From positions 1-41,757 of the forward strand of contig JAHJLI010000252.1 of the NCBI GenBank assembly GCA_018821785.1: a DNA stretch of 41,757 bases, in the 5' to 3' direction. Position numbers and translations under genes: made by a program. Positions 33,319-41,477 of this stretch are shown piece after piece (positions within the stretch are counted from its first letter, which is position 1; every line of letters begins with the position of its first letter). The notes beneath the pieces were generated by a model. That model was not told where the DNA came from. It was given only the letters and a program-made list of their open reading frames with translations, and made no database searches. The stretch is from Pseudomonadota bacterium (lineage in GTDB: Bacteria > Desulfobacterota > Desulfobulbia > Desulfobulbales > Desulfocapsaceae).

Positions 33319-33393
33319 GACACTGCGAGCCACAATAACCAAAGTCAGTGGATTGTTTTTGAGATTGAGTTTTCCTCGGCCAACAACCATTTG

Positions 33394-33434
33394 TGTAGAC
33401 AAATTGCGACAAAAAATGTTTCAATAAGTCTACA
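33394..33434. promoter_or_regulatory. Inverted repeat TGTAGAC...GTCTACA
   Basis: TGTAGAC at 33394-33400 and GTCTACA at 33428-33434, 27 bases apart, just upstream of the activator gene. The GTCT/AGAC core is shared with the dyad at 33301, so both may bind the same protein, possibly for self-control. Confidence 0.4.
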
Positions 33435-33505
33435 TTCTGTTTGAGCCTCGGCAAATTGCCGGAATAAAACCGGCAGGTGAAAATGGTTTGAAACGGGGAG
33501 AAAAT

Positions 33506-34903
33506 ATGGTGGATCAATCGCAGCACGACGAATTCAATGCAATGCAGGAGCAGCTTCAGCTCTTTCGCTTGATTTTTAATAATCTGCCCAGCGGGGCCAT
33601 GGTTACCGATGATGAAGGGATCGTCACCCATTTGAATAAACCCTATGCCGATTTTCTTGGCATAGATATAGAGAAGAGCATCGGCAGACATTGTACCGAG
33701 GTGGTCGAGAACACGCGAATGCATATTGTCGGAAAAACCGGGCAGCCTGAGATTAACCAGATCCAGATGATCAGGGGCCAGAATATCGTCGTGCATCGCA
33801 TCCCGATACAGAGGGACGGTCGGGTCATAGCGGTTTTCGGCCTGGTGATGTTCCAGGATACCGGCGAGTTGGTCAAACTTTCAAGAAAACTCCATTCGCT
33901 CGAGTCAAAAGTCAGGAGCTATGAAAAAGAACTGATGAATCTGCGTTCGACTCATTACACCCTGGAGAGTATTATCGGCGACAGCGCTGCCATTACCGAC
34001 CTGAAATGGCAGGCGCTCGCGGCTGCAGCCAACACCTCTCCGGTGCTGATTACCGGTGAGAGTGGTACCGGGAAGGAACTTTTCGCCCAGGCCATCCATC
34101 ACGCCGGACCAAGAAAACACGGTCCGTTCATCCAGATCAATTGTGCTGCTATACCCAGGGATCTCCTTGAATCGGAACTCTTCGGTTATGACCGCGGTGC
34201 CTTCACCGGTGCCCTGGCAGGAGGCAAGCCGGGAAAGTTTGAGATTGCCGACCACGGCACCATTTTTCTCGATGAGATTGGCGATCTTCCCCTCGACATG
34301 CAGCCTAAGCTCCTGCGGGTTCTCGAAGAAAAATGCTTTGAACGGGTCGGCGGCAATAGGTTGATTCGTTCCGATTTTCGGCTGATTGCCGCAACCAATC
34401 AGGATCTCGAAGGTCTTATCGGGCGCGGGGTCTTTCGTAAGGATCTTTACTACCGTCTAAATGTCATTTCTCTGTCCATCCCGCCGCTCAGGGGACGGCC
34501 CGAGGATGTCCCAATTCTTGTTCACCACCTTTTGCCGACCCTGGCGAAAAAGGCCGCTTGTCCAACTGTACGTATGAGTTCCGAGGCAATGGCCGCCCTT
34601 GTCACTCATTCTTGGCAGGGAAATGTTCGCGAGCTTTCAAATGTCCTTGAGCGTGCAATCATGGCCATGCGAGGCGATGAAATTAAGGTCTGTGACCTGC
34701 CTTTTATACCGAGAGAAATGCATCCGCAGCAAGAAACGACTATCATTTCCCCGATCCGGGTTATCCAGGCTCAGTCGGAAAAGTCTGCACTTCTTGCGGC
34801 TTTGAAAAAAACCGGCAACAACAAGGTTCAGGCTGCCGCTTTGCTCGGGATTCACCGGACCCTTCTCTATAAAAAAATGAAGAAGCATGGTCTGTCGTTG
34901 TAG
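33506..34903 (+). CDS. PAS domain sigma-54-dependent activator (Fis-type HTH)
   Basis: The 465-residue protein has a PAS domain (about 18-125), a coiled linker (125-150), an AAA+ sigma-54 interaction domain with Walker A GESGTGKE (184-191), GAFTGA (231-236) and Walker B GTIFLDEIGD (251-260), then a Fis-type HTH (437-459). It is an enhancer-binding protein that opens sigma-54 polymerase by ATP hydrolysis. There is no receiver domain, so the PAS probably senses a small molecule or redox state itself. ATG at 33506 has GGGGAG upstream; a TTG at 33488 is less likely. It is divergent from the TRAP operon with its -24/-12 promoter, and is therefore the obvious regulator of it. Confidence 0.93.
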   Translation: MVDQSQHDEFNAMQEQLQLFRLIFNNLPSGAMVTDDEGIVTHLNKPYADFLGIDIEKSIGRHCTEVVENTRMHIVGKTGQPEINQIQMIRGQNIVVHRIPIQRDGRVIAVFGLVMFQDTGELVKLSRKLHSLESKVRSYEKELMNLRSTHYTLESIIGDSAAITDLKWQALAAAANTSPVLITGESGTGKELFAQAIHHAGPRKHGPFIQINCAAIPRDLLESELFGYDRGAFTGALAGGKPGKFEIADHGTIFLDEIGDLPLDMQPKLLRVLEEKCFERVGGNRLIRSDFRLIAATNQDLEGLIGRGVFRKDLYYRLNVISLSIPPLRGRPEDVPILVHHLLPTLAKKAACPTVRMSSEAMAALVTHSWQGNVRELSNVLERAIMAMRGDEIKVCDLPFIPREMHPQQETTIISPIRVIQAQSEKSALLAALKKTGNNKVQAAALLGIHRTLLYKKMKKHGLSL

Positions 34904-35087
34904 AGCCGAGAGTCTCTGTAGTAAAAAGTCTGCATTCTGGTTTGACGAAGGTGCCGGAACACTGGGAATTTTCTCTTCCTTTCCTGTAATGACAGGTGCT
35001 TTGAGGTGCGAGAATACAGAAAAAACTGGTATTTTCCCAGTTGGCGTCGAAATTGCAAAAAGAGAAAGTTCCTCGGTTACGTTTCTT

Positions 35088-35116
35088 GGCACTTATCCCG
35101 CTTGTCGGGGTTAGGA
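35088..35116 (+). promoter_or_regulatory. Hairpin motif upstream of the SDR gene (copy 2 of 2)
   Basis: CTTATCCCG, a five-base loop and CGGGGTTAGG fold with nine pairs and one mismatch. It agrees with the element at 10904-10932 at about 25 of 29 bases, and both are preceded by TCTTGGCA, directly here and 17 bases earlier there. It ends 56 bases before the SDR ATG. Confidence 0.5.
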
Positions 35117-35172
35117 CAAAATGTGCATGGAGTCGAACCTGACTTGAATGCTCATCAAAAAGGAGAAAGAAG

Positions 35173-35967
35173 ATGCTGGCAATAGAGAATTCAATAGCTG
35201 TTATCACCGGTGGCGGCAGCGGTATTGGTCGCGCCTTGGCAGAGTTGTGGCTGAAGCAGGGAGGCAAGGTGGTTATTGCTGACGTTTCGGAGGAGGCCCT
35301 GCGCCTGGCTGAGGCCGAAATGAAAGCAATCAGTCCGCACGTGACCTCCATTATCTGCAATGTCACCCAGGAGGCGGACTGTGAAAAGTTGGCGGAAAAG
35401 GCCATTGCCACCTATGGCGCCATCAACCTGGTGGCACCCTTTGCCGGGATAACCAGTGATGGACTCATGCTGAAAACCGACAAGGAAAGCGGTAAGGTGA
35501 CCGGCAAAATGTCGCTGACTCAGTTCCGGAAGGTCATCGACATTAATTTGACAGGGGTGTTTCTGACTATTCGCGAGTGTGTTGAGAAGATGGTCAATAA
35601 CCGCTGCAAGGGTCTTGTCTGCCTGGTTTCATCGACTGGTTCTTTAGGAACCGCTGGGCAGATCAACTATGCCTCGTCGAAGGCGGCGATGTCGGTCATG
35701 CCCAAGGTGTTGACCGCCGAATTCTTCCGCCGCGGTTTTGCCGACCGAATCCGCTGCATGGCCATTGCCCCTGGATATGTCGGAACATCAATGGTCAAGG
35801 CTCTTGATGAAAAGGTTCTCGACAAGATTCTTGAACAGGTACCGATAAACCGCTTGATCGAGCCGGAGGAGGTGGTGAGTCTGGTTGCCGAGCTGTATCG
35901 CAACGAGGCCATGGCCGGAGAGACTGTTTTTATTCATGGTGGACTGCGTCTCGGTTCAAAGGGGTAA
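35173..35967 (+). CDS. SDR family NAD(P)-dependent oxidoreductase (FabG-like)
   Basis: The 264-residue classical SDR has the cofactor motif TGGGSGIGRA (12-21), D37 after the second strand (suggesting NAD), N125, S153/S154, Y166 and K170 (YASSK). The usual NNAG reads PFAG. A short insertion (KTDKESGKVTGKMS) lies before the active-site helix. It reduces a carbonyl or oxidises an alcohol in the cytosol. ATG at 35173 follows AAGGAG. It lies 270 bases behind the sigma-54 activator, with its own leader carrying the hairpin motif, and could oxidise the compound imported by the TRAP system; that link is inference. Confidence 0.88.
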   Translation: MLAIENSIAVITGGGSGIGRALAELWLKQGGKVVIADVSEEALRLAEAEMKAISPHVTSIICNVTQEADCEKLAEKAIATYGAINLVAPFAGITSDGLMLKTDKESGKVTGKMSLTQFRKVIDINLTGVFLTIRECVEKMVNNRCKGLVCLVSSTGSLGTAGQINYASSKAAMSVMPKVLTAEFFRRGFADRIRCMAIAPGYVGTSMVKALDEKVLDKILEQVPINRLIEPEEVVSLVAELYRNEAMAGETVFIHGGLRLGSKG

Positions 35968-35985
35968 TGAATTTTTTATTTGACC

Positions 35986-36015
35986 TTGTAGGTTTGGTCT
36001 AACGCCATATATAAT
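35986..36015 (+). promoter_or_regulatory. Candidate promoter of the EAL-HDOD gene
   Basis: A perfect TATAAT (36010-36015) lies 18 bases after a weak TTGTAG (35986-35991), about 80 bases before the ATG. Confidence 0.4.
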
Positions 36016-36093
36016 AGACATATTCGCTGAGCAGCATTCTGGAGGTTTTTTCAGTTTTTCCGGCATTGATTATCGGTAAAAGAGGTTGAAATA

Positions 36094-37290
36094 ATGGATG
36101 TTTTTGTCGCTCGACAACCGATTTTTCGAGCAAACAAGAAATTGTTCGCTTATGAATTGCTTTTCCGTACCGGTATGTCGAACGCTTTTCCCGGTATCGA
36201 TGGAGGGACGGCGACCTCCAGCCTCCTGTCTTCATCTTTTTTTACGGTGGGGATAGAGCGCATTTCCAGCGGCAAATTGGTTTTTATCAATTTTACCGAA
36301 GAACTCCTCCTGCGCGGTATACCGACGCTGTTTCCCCATAATCAGGTTGTTGTCGAAATACTTGAGGACGTCAAGCCGACTAATGAAGTCATCGCCGCCT
36401 GTCAAGCCTTGCACCAAAAGGGTTACATCCTGGCCTTGGATGATTTTATCTTCCACGAAAACCTACAGCCACTCATTGAAATTGCCAAAATCATAAAAAT
36501 CGATTTCCGCCTCACCCCACTTGCAGAAATAAGTAAAATGCTTTTGCAATTAAAAGATGCTCCTTGTGAATTTTTGGCAGAAAAAATCGAGACCCATGAG
36601 GAATTCATGGAAGCAAAAGCTCTTGGATTCAGTTATTTCCAGGGCTATTTCTTTGCCAAGCCGGAAATTCTTCGAAATAAGGATATTTCTTCTTCGCAGT
36701 TGACGATTATGCAGTTGATCTGTGAGGTCAATCGGGCGGAATGCGATATCAAGAAACTTGAGGCATTGATCAATCAGGATGTTTCCATATCCTACAAGCT
36801 GATCAATTATCTCAATTCCGCCTATTATTCAAGACTCCAACCGGTTTCTTCGATCAGGCAAGCGATCGCGTACCTAGGCGAACGAGGCATCCGTATGTTC
36901 ATCTCGCTCATTGCCGCCAGCCGCCTGGTTGACAACAAGCCTGACGAACTGCTGCGGGCATCGGCAATTCGGGCAAGATTCCTTGAACAAATCGCAATCG
37001 AGCTGGATATCGACAGCGGTGAACTCTTTATGCTTGGGCTTTTTTCGATGCTTGATGCCATGCTCGACAATTCGATGGAATATATTGTAGGTCAACTGCC
37101 GTTGTCGGGACAAATGAGCGAAGCTCTGGTGAAAAGAGGTGGAACACTATCACCGTTTTTGCGACTGGCAGAAAATTTTGAAGCGGGTAATTGGTCGGAT
37201 CTTGATAGCCAGATCGCAATCATGAAGATTTCATCGGCTAAGCTGCAGGACTTTTATCTGAATGCTGTGAAGTTGGCGGATCTTTTTTAG
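36094..37290 (+). CDS. EAL-HDOD signalling protein (YuxH/CdgJ-like)
   Basis: The 398-residue protein begins FVARQPIFRANKKLFAYELLFR, the mark of the YuxH family, where the EAL signature becomes ELL (E21). Later ILEDV, LALDDF and SYFQGYFFAKP keep the TIM-barrel frame but several metal-binding residues of active phosphodiesterases are missing, so it is probably not a c-di-GMP hydrolase. Residues about 195-385 are an HDOD domain. Related proteins, such as Vibrio CdgJ, affect motility and biofilm. It is cytoplasmic. Its own promoter is likely at 35986. A PagL-like gene follows 30 bases later and may be co-transcribed. Confidence 0.88.
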   Translation: MDVFVARQPIFRANKKLFAYELLFRTGMSNAFPGIDGGTATSSLLSSSFFTVGIERISSGKLVFINFTEELLLRGIPTLFPHNQVVVEILEDVKPTNEVIAACQALHQKGYILALDDFIFHENLQPLIEIAKIIKIDFRLTPLAEISKMLLQLKDAPCEFLAEKIETHEEFMEAKALGFSYFQGYFFAKPEILRNKDISSSQLTIMQLICEVNRAECDIKKLEALINQDVSISYKLINYLNSAYYSRLQPVSSIRQAIAYLGERGIRMFISLIAASRLVDNKPDELLRASAIRARFLEQIAIELDIDSGELFMLGLFSMLDAMLDNSMEYIVGQLPLSGQMSEALVKRGGTLSPFLRLAENFEAGNWSDLDSQIAIMKISSAKLQDFYLNAVKLADLF

Positions 37291-37320
37291 TAGCTTAACG
37301 GGGCTAGCTTGGTACTCGCC

Positions 37321-37854
37321 ATGAATACGGTAAATGCTTTGTTGATCTCTGCGGTATTTTTTTCCATTTTTGTGATGCCGCCAGCTTCCAAGGCAACTCA
37401 GGCGGGCGGTGGTTATAGCAGGCAGTTACTTGGAAATACGGGGCTTGAACAATATGAGATGTTTGTTCGAGAACCACTTTCCTATCACACGATCCTCGGA
37501 GATGCTTTCCAGGTTTCTTCAGTTGTCGAAATCGGAATGGCAGTAATCCGCGAAACCCATGTTGAACATTCCGAAATCGGCAGGTTTTTCATTATGCCGC
37601 AACTGGTTCTCAGACCTTACAACAGGATCCACTACTTTTTTGGTCTGGGTGCGGGTTTTATGGGCGGGGAGGCTGAATTCACCAGGCACGATCTCGGCGG
37701 AGCATTTTTTCTGGCATCGAAGCTGGGTATACGATTTCTTTTCGGGGAAGGCTGGGGTGTCGAATGTGTCTATTATCATCAATCCAATGCCGGGATATAC
37801 AATCATAATGCCAGTCTCAACATGCAGCAGCTGGCTATGTTCTATACCTTCTGA
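37321..37854 (+). CDS. PagL-like lipid A deacylase (acyloxyacyl hydrolase family)
   Basis: The 177-residue protein has a signal peptide (about 1-26, cut near SKATQA), alternating beta-barrel strands and ends in Phe, as outer-membrane proteins do. The catalytic motif YYHQSNAG gives H153 and S155, as in PagL (H126, S128), which removes the 3-O acyl chain of lipid A. The third PagL residue, Glu twelve after Ser, is Asn here (N167); some family members may share that, but it leaves activity uncertain. The start could also be TTG at 37309. It lies 30 bases after the EAL-HDOD gene. Confidence 0.78.
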   Translation: MNTVNALLISAVFFSIFVMPPASKATQAGGGYSRQLLGNTGLEQYEMFVREPLSYHTILGDAFQVSSVVEIGMAVIRETHVEHSEIGRFFIMPQLVLRPYNRIHYFFGLGAGFMGGEAEFTRHDLGGAFFLASKLGIRFLFGEGWGVECVYYHQSNAGIYNHNASLNMQQLAMFYTF

Positions 37855-37885
37855 GGGCAGCGGGACCGGGTGACTAGGCAAGGGG

Positions 37886-38860
37886 TCAGATCCAATGCTG
37901 TTTCCGGAAATAAAGGAGCTGGCCGAGGACGATGACCAGAACCACTATCACCACGATGGAAAAGGCCCAAGGGTAATCGGCACCGGGAATCCCACCGACA
38001 TTGATGCCCAGCAGGCCGGTGAGAAAGCTTAAGGGCAGAAAAATTGTGGTAACCAGTGACAGTGTGTACATCCGCGAGTTCAACTGTTCCGACAGAAGAC
38101 TGATCAGCTCCTCTTGGGCTACCAGCGCTCGTTCGTGAATTGAATCGAGATCTTCAATAATGCGGATAAGGCTGTTGGTGGTTTCGTGCAGGTGCTTGCG
38201 GTCCCTGTCGCCTATCCAGAAGATGGTTTCAGACTGGAGGCGAGTGAGGGCCTCTCGCTGGGGCGCGAGATACCGGCGGAGGAGGATCGCCTTGCGTCGT
38301 ATTGCGGAGATCTGGGTGCGTAATACGCCTTTGTCCTTAAATTGCACGACCTGTTCTTCCAAGAGGGCTGCTTGTTCTTCTATGCCATCGATTGCGCTTT
38401 CAATGTTCGTCGTCAGAAGTTCGGTGAGCACCTCTATAAACTCGCCGCTGGTGGCGGGCCCCCGACCGGCAGTCAGGTTGTCGGCGATCTCGGCGACCGT
38501 CAGCAGGCGGCGTTTCCGGGTGGAGATGATCCGCATCTCTTCGGCCCAGATCCGCACGGAGACCATGTCCTCATGGTCCTCGCCAGGATTGTGATTGATC
38601 CCCCTCAGGGTCATGAGTAGACCCTTGCCTACAGCCAACGACCGAGGCCTGGTTTCTTCGCTGAGAAGTGACTGGGAAACCACCGGATCAAGATCGCATT
38701 TTTGCTCAATCCAGGCAGCTGCCTTTGGTTCATCATAAGCCAGATGAACCCACAAGCGGCCATCCGCCGCTGTCCAGCGCTCCACTTCGTCCCAAGAAAG
38801 TGGGCGGCCACCGCCCAGGCCGTCGAGAATAAAAGCGTGAATTAGGCCATTGTCTTCCAT
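37886..38860 (-). CDS. CorA/ZntB-family divalent cation transporter
   Basis: The 324-residue protein has a cytoplasmic N-terminal domain (1-260, with a long helix) and two C-terminal membrane helices joined by GINVGGIPG. CorA Mg2+ channels have GMN and ZntB GVN at this site; here it is GIN, and together with the overall ZntB-like domain (WVHLAYDEP, QSLLSEETRPR) this favours a Zn2+ transporter. It forms pentamers in the inner membrane. The PPK gene ends 27 bases upstream on the same strand, so the two are probably in one operon: polyphosphate binds metal ions, a plausible link. Confidence 0.88.
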   Translation of the reverse strand: MEDNGLIHAFILDGLGGGRPLSWDEVERWTAADGRLWVHLAYDEPKAAAWIEQKCDLDPVVSQSLLSEETRPRSLAVGKGLLMTLRGINHNPGEDHEDMVSVRIWAEEMRIISTRKRRLLTVAEIADNLTAGRGPATSGEFIEVLTELLTTNIESAIDGIEEQAALLEEQVVQFKDKGVLRTQISAIRRKAILLRRYLAPQREALTRLQSETIFWIGDRDRKHLHETTNSLIRIIEDLDSIHERALVAQEELISLLSEQLNSRMYTLSLVTTIFLPLSFLTGLLGINVGGIPGADYPWAFSIVVIVVLVIVLGQLLYFRKQHWI

Positions 38861-38887
38861 GATTCTCCAAGTTGTCTAATAGCAGGC

Positions 38888-40987
38888 TTACCGGAGCCGC
38901 TGCGCAAAGTATTGCTGTGCCGCCAGTGGCTCTTCGTTTGCAGCAGGTTGTCGTCGTATGTAACTGCCGTCTGGCAACATGTCCCAGGAAAAGGTGTTAT
39001 CTTTTTCATAAACCGCAAGGATTTCTTCCAATTCCGCTTTTATCTCCTGGCTTTCAACAGGCATGATGGTTTCCATACGTGATTCGAGATTGCGCTTCAT
39101 CCAGTCAGCCGAGCCAATAAGGAAAATCGGCTCACCGCCGTTTTCAAAACGATAGATCCGGCTGTGTTCAAGAAACCGGCCGACGATGCTGTATACTCTG
39201 ATTGTTTCCGACAACCCCGGCGCACCGGCACGGAGGCTGCACAATCCGCGGATATTGAGGGCAATCGGTACCCCGGCTTGACTGGCAAGATACAGTTCAC
39301 GGATGATCTGCCTGTCCTGCAGCTGGTTCATCTTGCATTTGATCCCCGATGGTTTGCCGTCTTTGTGATTGATGGCCTCTTGGCGGATGAGGCTGATAAA
39401 CCGTTCGCGCATATTGTGGGGAGCTACAAGCAGCATGTTGTATTCCTGGACGGCAATGGCACCGGTCAGTTCATTGAACAGCCGGCTCACCTCCCAGCCC
39501 AGTTTGTCATGGCAGCTGATAATCCCAAGATCGCCATACAGGCGCGCCGTACCGGGGTGGTAGTTGCCGGTACCGATATGGACATAGCGTTTGATGCCGT
39601 CGCTTTCCTCTCGAACTACCATTGCCAGTTTGACGTGGGTCTTTAGGCGCTCCATCCCGTAGACCACATGGGCACCCGCCTGCTCAAGGAGCTTTCCCCA
39701 GGCGATGTTCGGAGCCTCGTCGAAGCGGGCAGTGATCTCGACCAGAACGGCAACCTGCTTTCCGCGCTGGGCAGCTTCCATCAGCGCCTTGACGATGGGT
39801 GACTGGGTTGCGGTCCGGTAGATGGTCAGCTTGATGGCCAGGACCTTCGGGTCGGTGGCGGCATGCTGCAGCAGCAGAAGTATGGAGGTGTCGAAGTCAT
39901 GATAGGGCAGATGGATGAGAATATCTTTTCTCTTGATCTCGGCGAAAAAGGCGTTGTAGTCATCGGGATGAATGTTTTTTAAAACCCGATGGGTTTTCGG
40001 AATGTGAGGGGTATCACGCAGGTCGTTGCGACCGTCGATCTTCAGTTCGAGCAGATCTCCATAAGCCAGCATGCCGCCCATAACCATGGTCTGGGAGGGG
40101 TCAATATCCAGTTGTTCAACCAACCAGGTAAGGAGATCGGCCGGGGTATCCTCACTCACCTCAAGCCTTACGATGCCGGCAAATTTGCGGAAGTTCAGTT
40201 CGGCGGTCACCATGCCGATGATGCTGCCCGGTTCCATGTCCTCGGCGCTCAGCTCATCAAGGCGGGCGCGGTCCCAGGGGTTGTCCTTGGCGGCTCGGGT
40301 AACGCGGAAGAAATAGGTGGCAAAGGATGCCGCTCTCGGAAAGAGGAGGCGAAGGTTGTTGGCGATAATCTCCTCTAGACGGACAAAACCGCGATTGTCG
40401 GGAAGAGCCACCCAGCGTTTGCGGTTGGCAGGCATCTTCAGGCGGACAAAGCGGGTTCGACCGTCTTGCTGGGTGATAACGATGGCGATATTGAAACTGA
40501 GATTACTGATGAATGGAAACGGATGGGAGGCATCGACCGCCAAGGGGGTGAGGATCGGCAGCACTGAATCCTCAAAGTGTCTGGTGAGGAACTCTTTGTC
40601 TTTATTTTCCAGTGCATCGTAGGATTTGAAATGAATCCCCTTCGTCGCGAGCACCGGCCGCAGGATATTCTCGAAGAGGTCGCTGAGTATCCGCATCTGA
40701 CGTTGCAATTCTTCCCAGCAGAGCGCAAGTTCTTCACAGGGAGTGAGACCGTCATAGCTGAGTTTCTGCGGCTTAGTTTTTCGTTTCTGGTGCAAGCCAC
40801 CCATCCTTTTCATGACAAATTCGTCGAGAATCATTCCGATGATTCCTGAGAACTTGAGCCGTTCGAGGAGTGGCTGGGCGGGGTCTTCGGCAATTTCAAG
40901 GACCCTCCGAGCAAATGAGAGCCAGGAGAGTTCTCGGTTTATATAGGCGTCGTGGGCATCGACATCGTGTAATATGCTCTCGTTCAT
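38888..40987 (-). CDS. ppk1: Polyphosphate kinase 1
   Basis: The 699-residue enzyme makes polyphosphate from ATP. It starts with YINRELSWLSFARRVLE (15-31), the PPK1 N-domain signature, and has the phosphorylated histidine H451 in RLKTHVKLAM (E. coli H435), IGTGNYHPGTARLYGDLG, and the second conserved His in LEHSRIYRF. The length is normal (about 690). ATG at 40987 is used because the longer TTG start at 41041 adds poorly conserved residues; no strong ribosome site is seen. It is followed by a ZntB-like gene 27 bases on. Confidence 0.95.
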   Translation of the reverse strand: MNESILHDVDAHDAYINRELSWLSFARRVLEIAEDPAQPLLERLKFSGIIGMILDEFVMKRMGGLHQKRKTKPQKLSYDGLTPCEELALCWEELQRQMRILSDLFENILRPVLATKGIHFKSYDALENKDKEFLTRHFEDSVLPILTPLAVDASHPFPFISNLSFNIAIVITQQDGRTRFVRLKMPANRKRWVALPDNRGFVRLEEIIANNLRLLFPRAASFATYFFRVTRAAKDNPWDRARLDELSAEDMEPGSIIGMVTAELNFRKFAGIVRLEVSEDTPADLLTWLVEQLDIDPSQTMVMGGMLAYGDLLELKIDGRNDLRDTPHIPKTHRVLKNIHPDDYNAFFAEIKRKDILIHLPYHDFDTSILLLLQHAATDPKVLAIKLTIYRTATQSPIVKALMEAAQRGKQVAVLVEITARFDEAPNIAWGKLLEQAGAHVVYGMERLKTHVKLAMVVREESDGIKRYVHIGTGNYHPGTARLYGDLGIISCHDKLGWEVSRLFNELTGAIAVQEYNMLLVAPHNMRERFISLIRQEAINHKDGKPSGIKCKMNQLQDRQIIRELYLASQAGVPIALNIRGLCSLRAGAPGLSETIRVYSIVGRFLEHSRIYRFENGGEPIFLIGSADWMKRNLESRMETIMPVESQEIKAELEEILAVYEKDNTFSWDMLPDGSYIRRQPAANEEPLAAQQYFAQRLR

Positions 40988-41041
40988 AGCGGTTGCATGG
41001 GTTGCTGAAAGGGTTGACGAGGAGCCCTCAAGGGGGCACAA

Positions 41042-41319
41042 AAGAGGGTCAAGTGTGTCGGGGTTAATGTGCCGGATATCTTGATGTATCGTACCTTAGA
41101 AATAAGCTATTCTGCAAGCAATAGCGCGCCATTGGTGGAAAAGAAAAGCCTTGCCAAAACCGGTACGACGAGCTAGCTTTTGCCCCTCAAGGGTCGGGTT
41201 GGTTGCGGCAGGCATTATTTTCTCCCGGTAACACCTTGTGTTCACCATCCATCTCACTGTATCATCCATTTAAAGTACCTGCACTCTCCGACTGCGCATA
41301 CTTTCACTGTTGCATCCAT
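41042..41319. other. Intergenic region upstream of ppk1
   Basis: No gene or strong signal is seen in these 280 bases. Confidence 0.3.
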
Positions 41320-41372
41320 TATGACCTGGATGATTGCCCTTACGGTCAGTGTGGCGGCTTTTCTTGCTCCTG

Positions 41373-41464
41373 CTCTGTGGAATGGTTTTCCCCAGGCCTT
41401 TCTCGGTAAGCCGTTTACCTTATCTGAATTAACGAATGCCCTGAACCAGGCGCTGGGGCGATGA
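41373..41464 (+). pseudogene. Remnant of a response-regulator receiver domain
   Basis: The last 28 codons of a short frame read QAFLGKPFTLSELTNALNQAL, which matches the end of a receiver domain: the conserved KPF with its lysine, then the last helix. The strand and helices before it, with the phosphorylated Asp, are not found upstream in any frame. It looks like the tail of a lost hybrid histidine kinase or regulator gene. Chance similarity is possible because the stretch is short. Confidence 0.35.
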
Positions 41465-41477
41465 GGATCGAGTAAAG

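Larger units (their letters stand above)
32758..33505. other. Regulatory intergenic region, TRAP operon / sigma-54 activator
   Basis: About 750 bases, AT-rich near 33020-33110. It holds the -24/-12 promoter for dctP (32888-32903), an IHF-like TTTCAA-N4-TTG (33046-33058, one mismatch) and two dyads (33301-33318, 33394-33434) as candidate activator sites. Short frames here look spurious. Confidence 0.6.

Noticed and set aside
33176-33796. 206-codon minus-strand frame across the regulatory region and the PAS domain
   Set aside because: It covers the activator's PAS domain on the opposite strand and the intergenic dyads; no recognisable domain.
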